Assembly: GCF_019970045.1 (NCBI RefSeq)
Contig: NZ_JAHXYI010000004.1
Span: forward strand, 62,001 to 126,000
DNA length: 64,000 nt
Direction of reading: 5' to 3'
Source: Chryseobacterium sp. GVT01B
GTDB lineage: Bacteria; Bacteroidota; Bacteroidia; Flavobacteriales; Weeksellaceae
Each line of letters opens with the position of its first letter. Positions within the stretch are counted from its first letter, which is position 1. Under the pieces are notes generated by a model, which saw only the letters and a program-made list of their open reading frames with translations, searched no databases and was not told the origin of the DNA. This document shows positions 1 to 8,761 of this stretch, piece after piece. The position numbers and the translations under genes are program-made.

Positions 1-371
1 CATCCTGTGGAAAACCAATAATTTTCTTTGTCTTTCATCTCAAATCTTTCCAGACTTTTTTCAAACCCTTCTTTTGAACGGTCTAATGATAAAAATACAA
101 AATCAATATTTTTGTTGTTATCTTCCAGTTCTTTAGCTTTTGGAAGTGCCTTTAAGCAATCTCTACACCATCCTGCCCAAAAATCAATGACTAAAACTTT
201 TCCTTTATGCTGGTCAAGAATCTGCTGGATGGTAACGGCTTTTCCTTCTTCATCTTCCAGTTTCTGCTGTAAAGCCTCTTTTGAAAATCCCGTTTTAAGA
301 ACGGCAGGAACTTGTTGTGAATAACTTATCCCAAAAATACCTATCATAAAAATTAGTATCAACTTTTTCAT
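1..371 (-). CDS. TlpA-like thioredoxin-fold protein (partial, C-terminus outside window)
   Basis: The gene starts at the ATG complementary to 369-371 and runs off the left edge, so only about 123 N-terminal codons are visible. It opens with a signal peptide (MKKLILIFMIGIFGISYSQ) and then a thioredoxin fold with the redox motif WCRDC in the context DFWAGWCRDCLKALPKA, typical of TlpA/ResA-like periplasmic disulfide reductases. The family reduces or isomerises disulfides of exported proteins, for example in cytochrome c maturation; the actual partner cannot be inferred here. A TAGATTTG -7 element lies on the minus strand at 392-399, just upstream. The true length is unknown because the end is missing. 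Confidence 0.85.
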   Translation of the reverse strand, partial: MKKLILIFMIGIFGISYSQQVPAVLKTGFSKEALQQKLEDEEGKAVTIQQILDQHKGKVLVIDFWAGWCRDCLKALPKAKELEDNNKNIDFVFLSLDRSKEGFEKSLERFEMKDKENYWFSTG

Positions 372-391
372 CTCGTACAATTTCATTTGTA

Positions 392-399
392 CAAATCTA
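392..399 (-). promoter_or_regulatory. Putative -7 promoter element (TAGATTTG) of the TlpA-like gene
   Basis: The minus strand reads TAGATTTG, matching the Bacteroidota TAnnTTTG -7 consensus, 21 bases upstream of the start codon. No convincing -33 TTTG element is seen at the usual distance, so the call rests on the -7 box alone. The rest of the gap between this gene and the next (400-585) shows nothing I can name. Confidence 0.4.
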
Positions 400-585
400 A
401 ACAATGAATTGCAATCTGAGATTGATTTCTGCTGAATTAGGAAAAATTTATAATATTGATGGATTCTATGGGGTATGAGGATGGGTATGTGTAAACCACT
501 CCGTCAAAAATTCTTTGAATTTTCCCCACTCCTCCGTGTGAAGGGAATATTACATCTTCAGTTGTGATTTTCTGATTGAAATTTT

Positions 586-1401
586 TTACTGATAGTTTTT
601 AATCAAGCCTTTCACAACGGCAATTACATTGGGCATTGCTTTATTGGCTGCATTTAAAACTTCTTCGTGAGAAACGGCAAAAGCTACATCCGGTCCGCCA
701 AGATCTGTGATTACGGAAACACAGAAAACATCCATTCCCATATGTCTGGCGACAATGACCTCAGGAACGGTACTCATTCCTACCATATCACCGCCGATGG
801 CTTTGATCATGCCATATTCAGCCGGAGTTTCAAAAGTTGGTCCTTGTAGTGCTACGTAAACTCCCTGATGGATTTTTATTTGGTGATCTGCAGCAGCCTT
901 TTCCGCTGTGGCAATCATTTTTTTGTTGTATGGCTCGCTCATATCCACAAATCGTGGTCCAAGCTCATCTATATTTTTTCCCCGAAGTGGATGCTCAGGC
1001 ATCATATTGATGTGATCTTTCAGAATAACAATATCTGCAACGCTGTAAGCAGGATTTACGCCGCCACATGCATTGGAAAGAATAAGGTTTTGAATACCCA
1101 ATAAATGAAAAACTCTTACAGGAAAAGTTACAGTTTCCATCGAATGTCCTTCGTAATAATGGAAACGGCCGCTCATCATCAGTACTTTTTTACCTTCCAG
1201 AAGTCCATAAATCAGTTTTCCGGTATGTCCAGCTACTGTAGTTTGTGGAAAATGTGGGATGTCTTTGTACTCTAAAACATGGATCGGTTCTACTTCATTC
1301 TGTAATTTTCCCAGTCCGGATCCTAAAACAACCGCAAAATCAGGTGTTTTCTGAATGATATTTTTAATAAAATCTGCGGTCTCTTTAATTTTTTCTAACA
1401 T
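586..1401 (-). CDS. punA: Purine nucleoside phosphorylase
   Basis: A 271-residue protein of the trimeric PNP/MTAP family, which cleaves purine nucleosides with phosphate to the free base and ribose-1-phosphate in the salvage pathway. Seen motifs are the N-terminal phosphate loop VVLGSGLG (about residues 24-31), GRFHYYEGH (about 79-87), and the block SNACGGVNPAY in mid-protein. The base-specificity loop reads VITDLGG, with Asp where many family members have Asn; this may affect 6-oxo versus 6-amino purine preference, but that is inference. The start overlaps the end of lpxK by 17 bases, so the two are probably co-transcribed. Length is normal for the family. Confidence 0.92.
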   Translation of the reverse strand: MLEKIKETADFIKNIIQKTPDFAVVLGSGLGKLQNEVEPIHVLEYKDIPHFPQTTVAGHTGKLIYGLLEGKKVLMMSGRFHYYEGHSMETVTFPVRVFHLLGIQNLILSNACGGVNPAYSVADIVILKDHINMMPEHPLRGKNIDELGPRFVDMSEPYNKKMIATAEKAAADHQIKIHQGVYVALQGPTFETPAEYGMIKAIGGDMVGMSTVPEVIVARHMGMDVFCVSVITDLGGPDVAFAVSHEEVLNAANKAMPNVIAVVKGLIKNYQ

Positions 1402-2410
1402 AATCTAAGATGATTTGATTGAATTCTTCTTTCTTATCAATCAGTACATTGATAGGCCAGTAGTAAACAATTTCTCTAAGATAGTCAAAAGTTTTCAGAC
1501 GTACATAGTCTTTCTCTGTGGTTAATATCAGTTTATATTCCCCTAATTTTTTGTACTCGGCAAGGATTTTTTTAATATCATCATCCGTGAAATTATGATG
1601 ATCTCTGAACTTTAAATGCTTTACCCTTTTTGAGAATTTTGCCAGATGTTCCAGAAGGGGGTTAGGATTGGCAATTCCGGTGATCAGTAAAATATCATAA
1701 TAATTCAGGTTATTATCCGGAAGCATTTTATCTTTTCCGTATACATTTTCGTCATAACCGATGGATGAAAAGAATACTTTCTGTCCATAAGAAGGTCTTA
1801 TTCTTGAAATATAATATCTTTTTGTTTCCTCAGTCAGTTCATCAGGACATTTGCTGACCATAATGATGTTGGCTCTTTTATATCCTGCTCTGGATTCTCT
1901 CAGATCTCCTGCCGGAAGAAGGTAGTCTTTGAAAAAAGGATCATTAAAGTCGGTCATCAGAATATTGAATCCTGCCTTGATGGCTCTGTGCTGCATGGCG
2001 TCATCCAGTACCAGAACTTCAAGGTCCATATCTTCAATTACTTTTTTGGCTCCGGGAACACGTTCTTCTGAAACAGCAATAACAAAACGGTTTTTAAAAC
2101 GTTCAAAAAGCTGCATCGCTTCATCACCCACCATTTTGTAATTACTTTCATAATTCGTTACCTCATAGCCTTTTGTCAGCCTTCCATAACCTCGTGAAAG
2201 TACTCCTGTTCTGTAATGTTTGGATAAATATTGGGCAAGATACATCACCATGGGTGACTTTCCGCTTCCACCCACAGAAAGATTTCCGACATTGATTATC
2301 GGAGTTTTGAATTTTGTCGATTTAAAAATTCCCAGATCATACATTGTGTTCCGGATACCCGTTACCAAATGATAACCAAGGGAAAAAGGATAAAGGTACC
2401 ATCTTTTCAT
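1385..2410 (-). CDS. lpxK: Tetraacyldisaccharide 4'-kinase (lipid A biosynthesis)
   Basis: A 341-residue LpxK, which phosphorylates the 4' position of the lipid A disaccharide precursor at the inner face of the inner membrane. The P-loop variant NLSVGGSGKSP lies at about residues 43-53, and VLVLDDAMQHR (about 131-141) matches the conserved Walker-B-like DDxxQHR block. An N-terminal hydrophobic stretch is consistent with membrane association. The gene is followed directly, with a 17-base overlap, by purine nucleoside phosphorylase; the link is probably transcriptional rather than functional. A minus-strand TATTTTTG element at 2418-2425 sits just upstream. Confidence 0.93.
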   Translation of the reverse strand: MKRWYLYPFSLGYHLVTGIRNTMYDLGIFKSTKFKTPIINVGNLSVGGSGKSPMVMYLAQYLSKHYRTGVLSRGYGRLTKGYEVTNYESNYKMVGDEAMQLFERFKNRFVIAVSEERVPGAKKVIEDMDLEVLVLDDAMQHRAIKAGFNILMTDFNDPFFKDYLLPAGDLRESRAGYKRANIIMVSKCPDELTEETKRYYISRIRPSYGQKVFFSSIGYDENVYGKDKMLPDNNLNYYDILLITGIANPNPLLEHLAKFSKRVKHLKFRDHHNFTDDDIKKILAEYKKLGEYKLILTTEKDYVRLKTFDYLREIVYYWPINVLIDKKEEFNQIILDYVRKN

Positions 2411-2417
2411 ACGATTG

Positions 2418-2425
2418 CAAAAATA
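2418..2425 (-). promoter_or_regulatory. Putative -7 promoter element (TATTTTTG) of lpxK
   Basis: The minus strand reads TATTTTTG eight bases upstream of the lpxK ATG, matching TAnnTTTG. If used, the leader would be extremely short, which is plausible in Flavobacteriia but not proven. No clear -33 element is seen. Confidence 0.35.
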
Positions 2426-2493
2426 GGGATTTTCATAAGCATTTGGTATATTATTCTCAAAGACTTTTCAACAAATATTTCGTTAAATTAAAG

Positions 2494-2501
2494 TATTTTT
2501 G
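2494..2501 (+). promoter_or_regulatory. Putative -7 promoter element (TATTTTTG) of truA
   Basis: TATTTTTG matches TAnnTTTG and lies 18 bases before the TTG codon at 2520. It overlaps the upstream TTG at 2499, which argues against that codon being the start of truA. Confidence 0.4.
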
Positions 2502-2519
2502 TGGAGTTATTACAATACA

Positions 2520-3251
2520 TTGAGATACTTTATAGAATTTTCTTACAACGGGAAGAATTATTTCGGCTACCAGATACAGCCGGATGCCATTTCTGTGCAG
2601 GAAGAACTGGAAAAAGCACTTTCCACAATTTTAAGGGAAGAGATTAAAACTACGGGAGCAGGAAGAACTGATACAGGGGTTCATGCCAAGAAAATATTTG
2701 CTCATTTTGATACGGAAAAGGAAATAAACGATCAGCTTCCACGCAGACTGAACAGTTTTCTCCCGCCTGATATTTCCATTAAAAGGATTTTTCCTGTAAA
2801 AGATGATTTTCACGCCCGTTTTGATGCTACATACAGAACCTATGAGTATTATATCTCACTGGAAAAAAATCCGTTCACTCAGGAATCGGCCTGGCAGCAC
2901 TGGAAAAGAGGATTGGATATTGATGCCATGAACGAAGCCTGTAAAATTCTTTTTGAATACGAGGATTTTACCAGTTTTGCCAAATTAAAAACCGACAACA
3001 AAACCAATATCTGTAAAATCTACAAAGCAGAATGGGAGCAGAATGGCTCAGAACTGAAATTTACTGTTTCGGCTAACCGATTTTTGAGAAACATGGTTCG
3101 TGCGATTGTGGGAACAATGGTAGAAATAGGAACCGGAAAACTGAAACCAGAAGATCTTCGTACTGTGATTGAAGATAAAAACCGCAATGCTGCCGGAACT
3201 TCAGCTCCGGGACATGGGTTGTATCTGGTGGATGTGGGATATGAATTTTAA
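2520..3251 (+). CDS. truA: tRNA pseudouridine(38-40) synthase TruA
   Basis: A 243-residue TruA that isomerises uridines 38-40 in tRNA anticodon arms. The catalytic Asp lies in GAGRTDTGVHA, and the N-terminus RYFIEFSYNGKNYFGYQ and the C-terminal block RFLRNMVRAIVGTM are typical of the family. No ATG is in frame near the N-terminus. Of the two TTG codons (2499 and 2520), I chose 2520 because it gives the usual start MRYFIEF and because a likely -7 promoter box covers 2494-2501. A small membrane protein follows after 27 bases and is probably in the same transcript. Confidence 0.93.
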   Translation: MRYFIEFSYNGKNYFGYQIQPDAISVQEELEKALSTILREEIKTTGAGRTDTGVHAKKIFAHFDTEKEINDQLPRRLNSFLPPDISIKRIFPVKDDFHARFDATYRTYEYYISLEKNPFTQESAWQHWKRGLDIDAMNEACKILFEYEDFTSFAKLKTDNKTNICKIYKAEWEQNGSELKFTVSANRFLRNMVRAIVGTMVEIGTGKLKPEDLRTVIEDKNRNAAGTSAPGHGLYLVDVGYEF

Positions 3252-3278
3252 ATAAAAACTAAAAACAGAATAATAATC

Positions 3279-3623
3279 ATGTTATCAATCTTTATTCTTA
3301 TCGTTGCCTATCGATATTACGCACAATTAGCAGAAAGGTTTGGAAAAACAAAATGGCAGTACGGTGTTCTGGCAATTGGTATTTATCTGGGAACTCAGCT
3401 TTTGTTAGGTTTCGGTTATGGTATGTATTTGGGATTAACAGATCCTGAATCCGCAGAAAATGTGAATTATACAGGTTTTTCCGGAGTGAATATGGTAGGT
3501 TGGTTAATCTCTATCGTTGTAGTTTGGGGTGTTTATAAATTCCTTGAAAATAAATTTATAAAAGAAAGACCTGTAAAGCCCATCATTGAAATCGAAGAGA
3601 TAGGGAAAACTACTGAACAGTAA
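3279..3623 (+). CDS. Small hypothetical membrane protein
   Basis: A 114-residue protein with three hydrophobic segments, at roughly residues 2-10, 26-50 and 68-88, followed by a charged cytoplasmic-type tail (KFIKERPVKPIIEIEEIGK). I do not recognise a family. It follows truA by 27 bases on the same strand, so it is probably co-transcribed, but no functional link is evident. The length and clean ATG start support a real gene. Confidence 0.7.
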   Translation: MLSIFILIVAYRYYAQLAERFGKTKWQYGVLAIGIYLGTQLLLGFGYGMYLGLTDPESAENVNYTGFSGVNMVGWLISIVVVWGVYKFLENKFIKERPVKPIIEIEEIGKTTEQ

Positions 3624-3691
3624 GATTTCTTTTTTAGTATCGGAAATTAAGATTATTTTTAAATAATGTAAGGAATACTAAAAAAATAACC

Positions 3692-4279
3692 ATGACTGAA
3701 ATTGATAAACTAGCCTTTGCATTGCATCATTTTGCCGGACTTTCTGAAGAAGATTTCAGTCTGTCTGAAAATTTTTGGATGCCCAGAGAATATAAAAAAG
3801 GAGAATTTTACAATCTTCAGGGAAATGTATGTTCTTATCTGGGATTTATAGTTGATGGTGTTTTCCGTTCTTATGTCATCAATGGAGATACGGGTGAAGA
3901 AAAGAATGTTTTTCTTTATTCTGCCAATGGATTTGTGGTTCCTTTTAAAAGTTTTCTCAATCAGATTCCCTGTGATTATTTTACTCAGGCTCTTACAGAT
4001 GCTTCTATTATTTTTATCCGGCACACAGATCTACTTTCTCTTTATCTGCAGTCGCATCAATGGGAGAAATTTGGGAGGCTCCTTGCACAGGCGGCTTTTA
4101 ATGTTACCATGACAAGGATAGAAGGATTTTTATTAAAGTCTCCTGAAGAGCGTTATCTGGATCTGATGAAAGAACATCCGGATATTTTCAGTAATGTTCC
4201 TCTTTATCATATTTCTTCCTATCTTGGCATTCAGGGGCCTTCTTTGAGCAGGATAAGGAAAAGAATTTCAGGTAAATAG
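3692..4279 (+). CDS. Crp/Fnr-family transcriptional regulator
   Basis: A 195-residue protein with a cyclic-nucleotide-binding-like beta-roll at about residues 20-120 and a short C-terminal helix-turn-helix (YHISSYLGIQGPSLSRIRKR). This is the architecture of the many Bacteroidota Crp-like proteins that have a shortened DNA-binding domain. Residues needed for cAMP binding are not clearly conserved, so the ligand is unknown. The alpha/beta hydrolase gene starts 85 bases downstream on the same strand and is a natural candidate target, by position only. Confidence 0.85.
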   Translation: MTEIDKLAFALHHFAGLSEEDFSLSENFWMPREYKKGEFYNLQGNVCSYLGFIVDGVFRSYVINGDTGEEKNVFLYSANGFVVPFKSFLNQIPCDYFTQALTDASIIFIRHTDLLSLYLQSHQWEKFGRLLAQAAFNVTMTRIEGFLLKSPEERYLDLMKEHPDIFSNVPLYHISSYLGIQGPSLSRIRKRISGK

Positions 4280-4364
4280 TACGATTTTAACCTGAGTTAA
4301 AGTTTTCGTCATTTTATCTGCGGAAATTTGTTTCATCAATTTAACAATACAAAAAGTAAAAATT

Positions 4365-5135
4365 ATGAAAACAAAAACAATCGTATTAATTCATGGGTTA
4401 TTTGTGAATAATACAAGCTGGAAAGAATGGAAAACATATTTTGAGGCTCAAGGGTATACTGTGCATACACCATCCAATCCCGGGCATGCAGGAAATCCTG
4501 TAGATTTAAAGAATAATATTCCGGGAGAATTAAGACATGTAGGTTTTGACGATGCAATCAACAATCTTGTGAAACTGATAGACAGCCTTCCTGAAAAACC
4601 TATAGTTATTGGACATTCTTTCGGAGGACTTATGGTTCAGAAGCTGATTGATATGGGAAAAGCAGCAGCAGGAGTAAGTATTGATGGTGCTCCTCCGAAA
4701 AATATAATGGCTCCTTTTTCTACCATTAAAATCGTTTGGCCGGTGGTGAATTTTTTCAAAGGAAACAGTCCATATCTGGGAACAAAAGAATGGTATCACA
4801 AAGCGTTTTTCAATAATTATTCGAAAGAAGAAAGTGATAGATTATACGCAACAGTAGCAGTACCTGAAAGCCGAAAATTAGCAAAAGATCCTTTGTTTAA
4901 AGCTTCTGCGAAATTAGATCTGAAGAAACCACACCAGCCACTTCTGTTCATTGCAGGTTCTAATGATCACATTTTTCCGGCAGCATTTTCAAAGAAAATA
5001 GCAGAGGCCTATAAAGATTCTAACAGCATTGTAGATTTTAAAGAGTTTGCAGGAAGAAGTCATTTCATCTGTGGAGAAAAAAATTGGGAAGAAGTAGCAG
5101 AATATGTTCTGGGGTGGATACAAAAGAATGCTTAA
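4365..5135 (+). CDS. Alpha/beta hydrolase
   Basis: A 256-residue single-domain alpha/beta hydrolase without a signal peptide, so probably cytoplasmic. The nucleophile elbow is GHSFGG (Ser at about residue 86), the acid lies in the AGSNDHIFP region and the catalytic His in the FAGRSHFICG segment near the C-terminus. An early VLIHGLFVNNTSW supplies the oxyanion-hole HG motif. The substrate cannot be inferred; some relatives are annotated as lipases or esterases. It is probably linked to the upstream Crp-like regulator, which lies 85 bases away. Confidence 0.88.
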   Translation: MKTKTIVLIHGLFVNNTSWKEWKTYFEAQGYTVHTPSNPGHAGNPVDLKNNIPGELRHVGFDDAINNLVKLIDSLPEKPIVIGHSFGGLMVQKLIDMGKAAAGVSIDGAPPKNIMAPFSTIKIVWPVVNFFKGNSPYLGTKEWYHKAFFNNYSKEESDRLYATVAVPESRKLAKDPLFKASAKLDLKKPHQPLLFIAGSNDHIFPAAFSKKIAEAYKDSNSIVDFKEFAGRSHFICGEKNWEEVAEYVLGWIQKNA

Positions 5136-5219
5136 TATATTCATATTGTAAATGGTAGGTATCTGAAATTTTCTATGACGATTTGCAAAAGTTGTAAAGG
5201 CAGTCCGGTTATAAAGTCT

Positions 5220-5227
5220 TATTTTTG
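5220..5227 (+). promoter_or_regulatory. Putative -7 promoter element (TATTTTTG) of the ABC exporter
   Basis: TATTTTTG matches TAnnTTTG and lies 40 bases before the ABC transporter ATG. A TTG at 5192-5194 could act as a -33 element but is slightly too far away. Confidence 0.35.
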
Positions 5228-5267
5228 CATAGAATTTTTATTTTAATTCTTTCTTTCGATTCGTACA

Positions 5268-7025
5268 ATGAAAAAACAAGATACCTGGGGGATTATAAAA
5301 AGGCTGTTCTTTATCGGAATGAAGTTCCGTTCATGGTTCATCCTTACGCTTATAATTTCTATTTTCCTTTCCATTGTTTCTACTTACAGGCCGTATCTTA
5401 CTATGCAGGTGGTGGATAATGATATTACAAAGCTTCATGATAAGGCTTTGATGATGAAACATATCTACATCCTTGTAGGATTGGTGTTTGCTGAAACGAT
5501 TTTAAACTTTTTCCTGGTTTATTTTTCAAATTTTATCTCACAGAATGTGATCAGGGATATCAGAGAGCGTTTATATGCTAAGCTGATTTATTTTAAGACT
5601 TCATTTTTTGATAAAACACCTATCGGACAGCTGGTAACACGTGCGGTAGGAGATGTGGAAACAATTGCCACTGTATATACGGATGGTTTCCTGATGGTTT
5701 TCGGGGATATTCTGAGAATCCTGTTTGTGCTGATTATGATGTTCAGTACCAATGTTCATCTGAGTTATATTACGCTGGCTATTTTACCTTTAATGGTAGT
5801 CATTACGCGATTTTTTCAGAAAAGACTGAAGAAAGCTTTTGGAGACGAGAGAAACTGGACTGCCAATCAGAACTCTTTTGTTCAGGAAAGACTGGCAGGA
5901 ATGTCTATTATTCAGGTATTCAACAGACAGGAATCCGAATTCAAGAAATTTGATGATATCAATATTACCCTAAAAACTGCATTGCTGAGAACGGTGTTTA
6001 TTTTCTCACTGTTCTTTCCTGTAGTAGAACTTATTTCTTCGTTATTCATAGGATTTATTCTTTTCTATGGAGGATATATCACGATCAGTGCCGGAGTCGT
6101 GATTGCATTTATTCAGTATATTTCAATGCTGATCCGTCCTTTAAGACAGATTGCAGACCGTTTCAACAATATCCAACGAGGAATTGTGGGAGCAGAAAGA
6201 GTACTGGGATTAATGGATGAAGAAAATTCAATGCCGAATAACGGAACGGTGAAGAAAGACCATTTTGCCGGAAAAATTGAATTCCAGAAAGTACATTTTG
6301 CCTATGATGAAAAGCAGGAAGTTCTGAAAGGTATTGATTTTAAAGTAAATCCGGGAGAAACAGTCGCTATTGTAGGGGCAACCGGTGCCGGAAAATCTAC
6401 TATTATCAGCCTGATCACAAGATTATATGATATCAACTCCGGAAATATTCTGATTGATGATGTGAATTTAAAAGATTATGAGCTTTATAATCTGAGAAGC
6501 CACATAGGAGTCGTTTTACAGGATGTTTTCCTTTTCCATGGAAGTATTTTTGAAAATCTTTCCTTTGGAGATGACAGCATAACTTTAGATAAAATAAAAG
6601 CTGGAGCCAGAGAAATTGAGGTAGATCAGTTTATTCAGCAGCTTCCTGGCGGATATGATTATGTAGTGAGCGAAAGAGGTTCATCAATCTCTTTAGGTCA
6701 GAGACAATTGCTTTCTTTTCTGAGAGCCTATTTATCGGATCCGAAAATTTTAATCCTGGATGAAGCAACGTCCTCCATTGACCATGAAAGTGAAAAACTG
6801 ATCCAGAGAGCAACAGAAAAGCTTACAAAAAACAGGACTTCCATTATTATTGCCCACAGGCTTTCCACTATTGAAAAAGCAGATAAAATTATTGTGATGG
6901 AACATGGTAAAATTGTAGAAGAAGGTAAACATCTTGAACTTCTGGATAAGAACGGATATTATTCTACTCTTTACAAAGCCCAGCTGCGTCATGAAGTGGA
7001 ATTAGAGGAAGAAAAAGAGTCATAA
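5268..7025 (+). CDS. ABC exporter, fused permease and ATPase (MsbA/MDR type)
   Basis: A 585-residue half-transporter. Residues 1 to about 310 form the six-helix type I exporter membrane domain; the ATPase follows with Walker A GATGAGKST (about 370), Q-loop VVLQDVF, signature SLGQRQ (about 474), Walker B ILILDEATSSID (about 493) and H-loop IIAHRLST (about 526). The signature has SLGQRQ rather than the canonical LSGGQ, a variant also known in heterodimeric or YheI-like exporters. It would act as a dimer in the inner membrane, exporting lipids or drugs; the substrate is unknown. It ends at a bidirectional terminator. Confidence 0.9.
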   Translation: MKKQDTWGIIKRLFFIGMKFRSWFILTLIISIFLSIVSTYRPYLTMQVVDNDITKLHDKALMMKHIYILVGLVFAETILNFFLVYFSNFISQNVIRDIRERLYAKLIYFKTSFFDKTPIGQLVTRAVGDVETIATVYTDGFLMVFGDILRILFVLIMMFSTNVHLSYITLAILPLMVVITRFFQKRLKKAFGDERNWTANQNSFVQERLAGMSIIQVFNRQESEFKKFDDINITLKTALLRTVFIFSLFFPVVELISSLFIGFILFYGGYITISAGVVIAFIQYISMLIRPLRQIADRFNNIQRGIVGAERVLGLMDEENSMPNNGTVKKDHFAGKIEFQKVHFAYDEKQEVLKGIDFKVNPGETVAIVGATGAGKSTIISLITRLYDINSGNILIDDVNLKDYELYNLRSHIGVVLQDVFLFHGSIFENLSFGDDSITLDKIKAGAREIEVDQFIQQLPGGYDYVVSERGSSISLGQRQLLSFLRAYLSDPKILILDEATSSIDHESEKLIQRATEKLTKNRTSIIIAHRLSTIEKADKIIVMEHGKIVEEGKHLELLDKNGYYSTLYKAQLRHEVELEEEKES

Positions 7026-7047
7026 TCCATAAGGAATGATAATAAAC

Positions 7048-7079
7048 AAAAAAGAGAGTCATTACGATTCTCTTTTTTA
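7048..7079. terminator. Bidirectional rho-independent terminator
   Basis: A 13-bp stem (7048-7060 with 7066-7078, one G-U pair) with a 5-base loop, flanked by A and T runs so that it works in both directions. It separates the converging ABC exporter (+) and methyltransferase (-) genes. Confidence 0.8.
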
Positions 7080-7096
7080 TTTAAATATGTAATTCA

Positions 7097-7711
7097 TTAA
7101 CGCTTTTTAAAACTACAGAAAACAAAATTCTGAACAGTTTCAAAAGGGGTGATATGATCTTCAGTAATGCATTTTATTTTTTCAAAACTTTCTTTAAATC
7201 TTTCTGATAATGATTCCTCATCATACTGCTGAATATCCAATCCGCTGCATTTTGTAGGTCCGTTTTTAGAAAAAGTTCCAAGGATTATAAAGTTATTAAC
7301 ATTCTTTTCTGCAATATCAATATATTTTAAAACCTGTTCCGGAGTTGTCAGGAAGTGAAAAGCAGCTCTGTCATGCCATATGTCATAAGTTTCTGTGGGT
7401 TGAAAAGCGGTAATATCGGTTGCGATCCATTTTACTTTACCCGCTAAATTTCCGAGTCTTTTTTGTGCTTTTTCCAAAGCGTTGGCAGAAATATCAAGAA
7501 CTGTAATATTCTCATAGCCTTCTTCAAGAAGAAAATCAACAAGGTTACTGTCGCCGCCGCCAATATCAATAATCTTGGCCTCTTTTCCCAATTCAGAAGA
7601 TTTGATAAAGTCAAGGGAGGTCTGTGGTTTTTTCTGGGTCCAGCTTACCTGATCAGGATTTTTGGTTTCGTATACGTTTTCCCAATGGTTTTTGTTGTCG
7701 GAAGAACTCAT
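7097..7711 (-). CDS. Class I SAM-dependent methyltransferase
   Basis: A 204-residue methyltransferase with motif I IIDIGGGDSNLV (about residues 44-55), the acidic end of beta-2 in VLDISANAL, and motif AFHFLTTPEQ later. It resembles the thiopurine S-methyltransferase/UbiE-like group, but the substrate is not evident. Its ATG overlaps the stop of the preceding membrane-protein gene by four bases (ATGA), so it is the last gene of the coupled operon running from 9612 down to 7097. It ends before a strong terminator. Confidence 0.88.
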   Translation of the reverse strand: MSSSDNKNHWENVYETKNPDQVSWTQKKPQTSLDFIKSSELGKEAKIIDIGGGDSNLVDFLLEEGYENITVLDISANALEKAQKRLGNLAGKVKWIATDITAFQPTETYDIWHDRAAFHFLTTPEQVLKYIDIAEKNVNNFIILGTFSKNGPTKCSGLDIQQYDEESLSERFKESFEKIKCITEDHITPFETVQNFVFCSFKKR

Positions 7712-8301
7712 GATTCTTTTAATTGATTGTTTATCTCTTCAAATTTATTAATTAATTCATCAAGTTTCCCCTGTTGTTTCTTTATTGTTTTAGGTCTTAA
7801 ATAAAACCAATTGAAAGCAATCCATGCTAATGTTACCATATAAGTCAGAATCGCTGCGCCTACTGTCATTCTTGAAGTGTATTCATACATATAAAGGCAT
7901 ATTCCCAGAAAAAGCATAATAAAATATAAGTTGAGAATAGTGGTCTGCATCAATTTCTGCTTACTTTTTACCACATATAAACTCTGCAGATATTCATTGT
8001 TCGATTGGGTCTGATCAATTTTGTAAAAAACCATAAACATTTTATTATAAGCAAAAAGGAACATAACCATGGCCAGAATCACAAGCACAATCCCGATTTT
8101 TGTAGTAATCATCTGAGGCTGGAAACGATACCATATATAAATGATTAATAATGAGGTGATGATTAATGTTATATTGGCCAGAATCAGCTTACGCAGATTT
8201 TGATTTCGGAATTTTTTCAACTTACCAATAAGCTCTTCCAGATTGGGTTTGTTGGAAGTCTGCTGCTTCCATATTTTTTTGAAATCGATATTAGAATCCA
8301 T
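7708..8301 (-). CDS. Hypothetical four-helix membrane protein linked to an ECF sigma factor
   Basis: A 197-residue protein with a charged N-terminal region (about residues 1-38) and four hydrophobic segments at roughly 39-58, 65-84, 122-140 and 147-166, ending in a coiled-coil-like charged tail. It overlaps the ECF sigma factor gene by 11 bases. By position it could be an anti-sigma factor whose cytoplasmic N-terminus binds the sigma factor, but I see no recognised zinc-finger or anti-sigma motif, so that role is inference. Confidence 0.75.
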   Translation of the reverse strand: MDSNIDFKKIWKQQTSNKPNLEELIGKLKKFRNQNLRKLILANITLIITSLLIIYIWYRFQPQMITTKIGIVLVILAMVMFLFAYNKMFMVFYKIDQTQSNNEYLQSLYVVKSKQKLMQTTILNLYFIMLFLGICLYMYEYTSRMTVGAAILTYMVTLAWIAFNWFYLRPKTIKKQQGKLDELINKFEEINNQLKES

Positions 8302-8761
8302 TTTCTCTAAACTTTTGTGTTAATTTTTCTTTTATTCTGTGAATCTTTACCCGTATGTTGGATTCTGAAAGTCCTACGATATGTGCTATTTCGGCCTGTT
8401 TTACCTCTTCCAGCTCCAATGAAATAATAATTCTGTCTGTTTCCGGCAGCTCCGAAATAAACTGATACAGCATTTGTATCTGAGGTTCCATAGATTCCTG
8501 CTTTTTTTCTTCCAGATTAGCAGGTAGATCTGTTTTTGTAAATTTCTTTTCCTTTTCAATCTGCCGAAGACAGTTATTAGAAGCTATTCTGAAGATCCAT
8601 GTTCCTACGCTGGATTCATTTCTGAATTTCGGAAGCTGCTGCCATACAATGATAAATGTTTCCTGGGCAAGATCCTGAGCGAGGTCAGTATCATTCACAT
8701 ATCCCATGCACAGACGGAATATCCTTTGCCAGTAGAGTTCGTATATTTCTTCAAAAGCCAT
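8291..8761 (-). CDS. ECF-type RNA polymerase sigma factor
   Basis: A 156-residue sigma-70 family protein with region 2 (DLAQDLAQETFIIVWQQL, about residues 26-43) and region 4 helix-turn-helix (EVKQAEIAHIVGLSESNIRV, about 117-136), and no regions 1 or 3. This is the extracytoplasmic-function architecture. The start ATG overlaps the stop of the upstream hydrolase gene in TAATG, implying translational coupling. An ECF-like promoter lies in front of the hydrolase, suggesting autoregulation of the whole operon. Confidence 0.92.
   Translation of the reverse strand: MAFEEIYELYWQRIFRLCMGYVNDTDLAQDLAQETFIIVWQQLPKFRNESSVGTWIFRIASNNCLRQIEKEKKFTKTDLPANLEEKKQESMEPQIQMLYQFISELPETDRIIISLELEEVKQAEIAHIVGLSESNIRVKIHRIKEKLTQKFRENGF

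Noticed and set aside
28..324. 98-residue plus-strand ORF
   Set aside because: It lies antisense to the TlpA-like gene, whose signal peptide and WCRDC motif make the minus strand the real one.
2499..2519. Longer start for truA at TTG 2499
   Set aside because: The added residues (WSYYNT) are not typical of TruA, and the codon overlaps a likely -7 promoter box.
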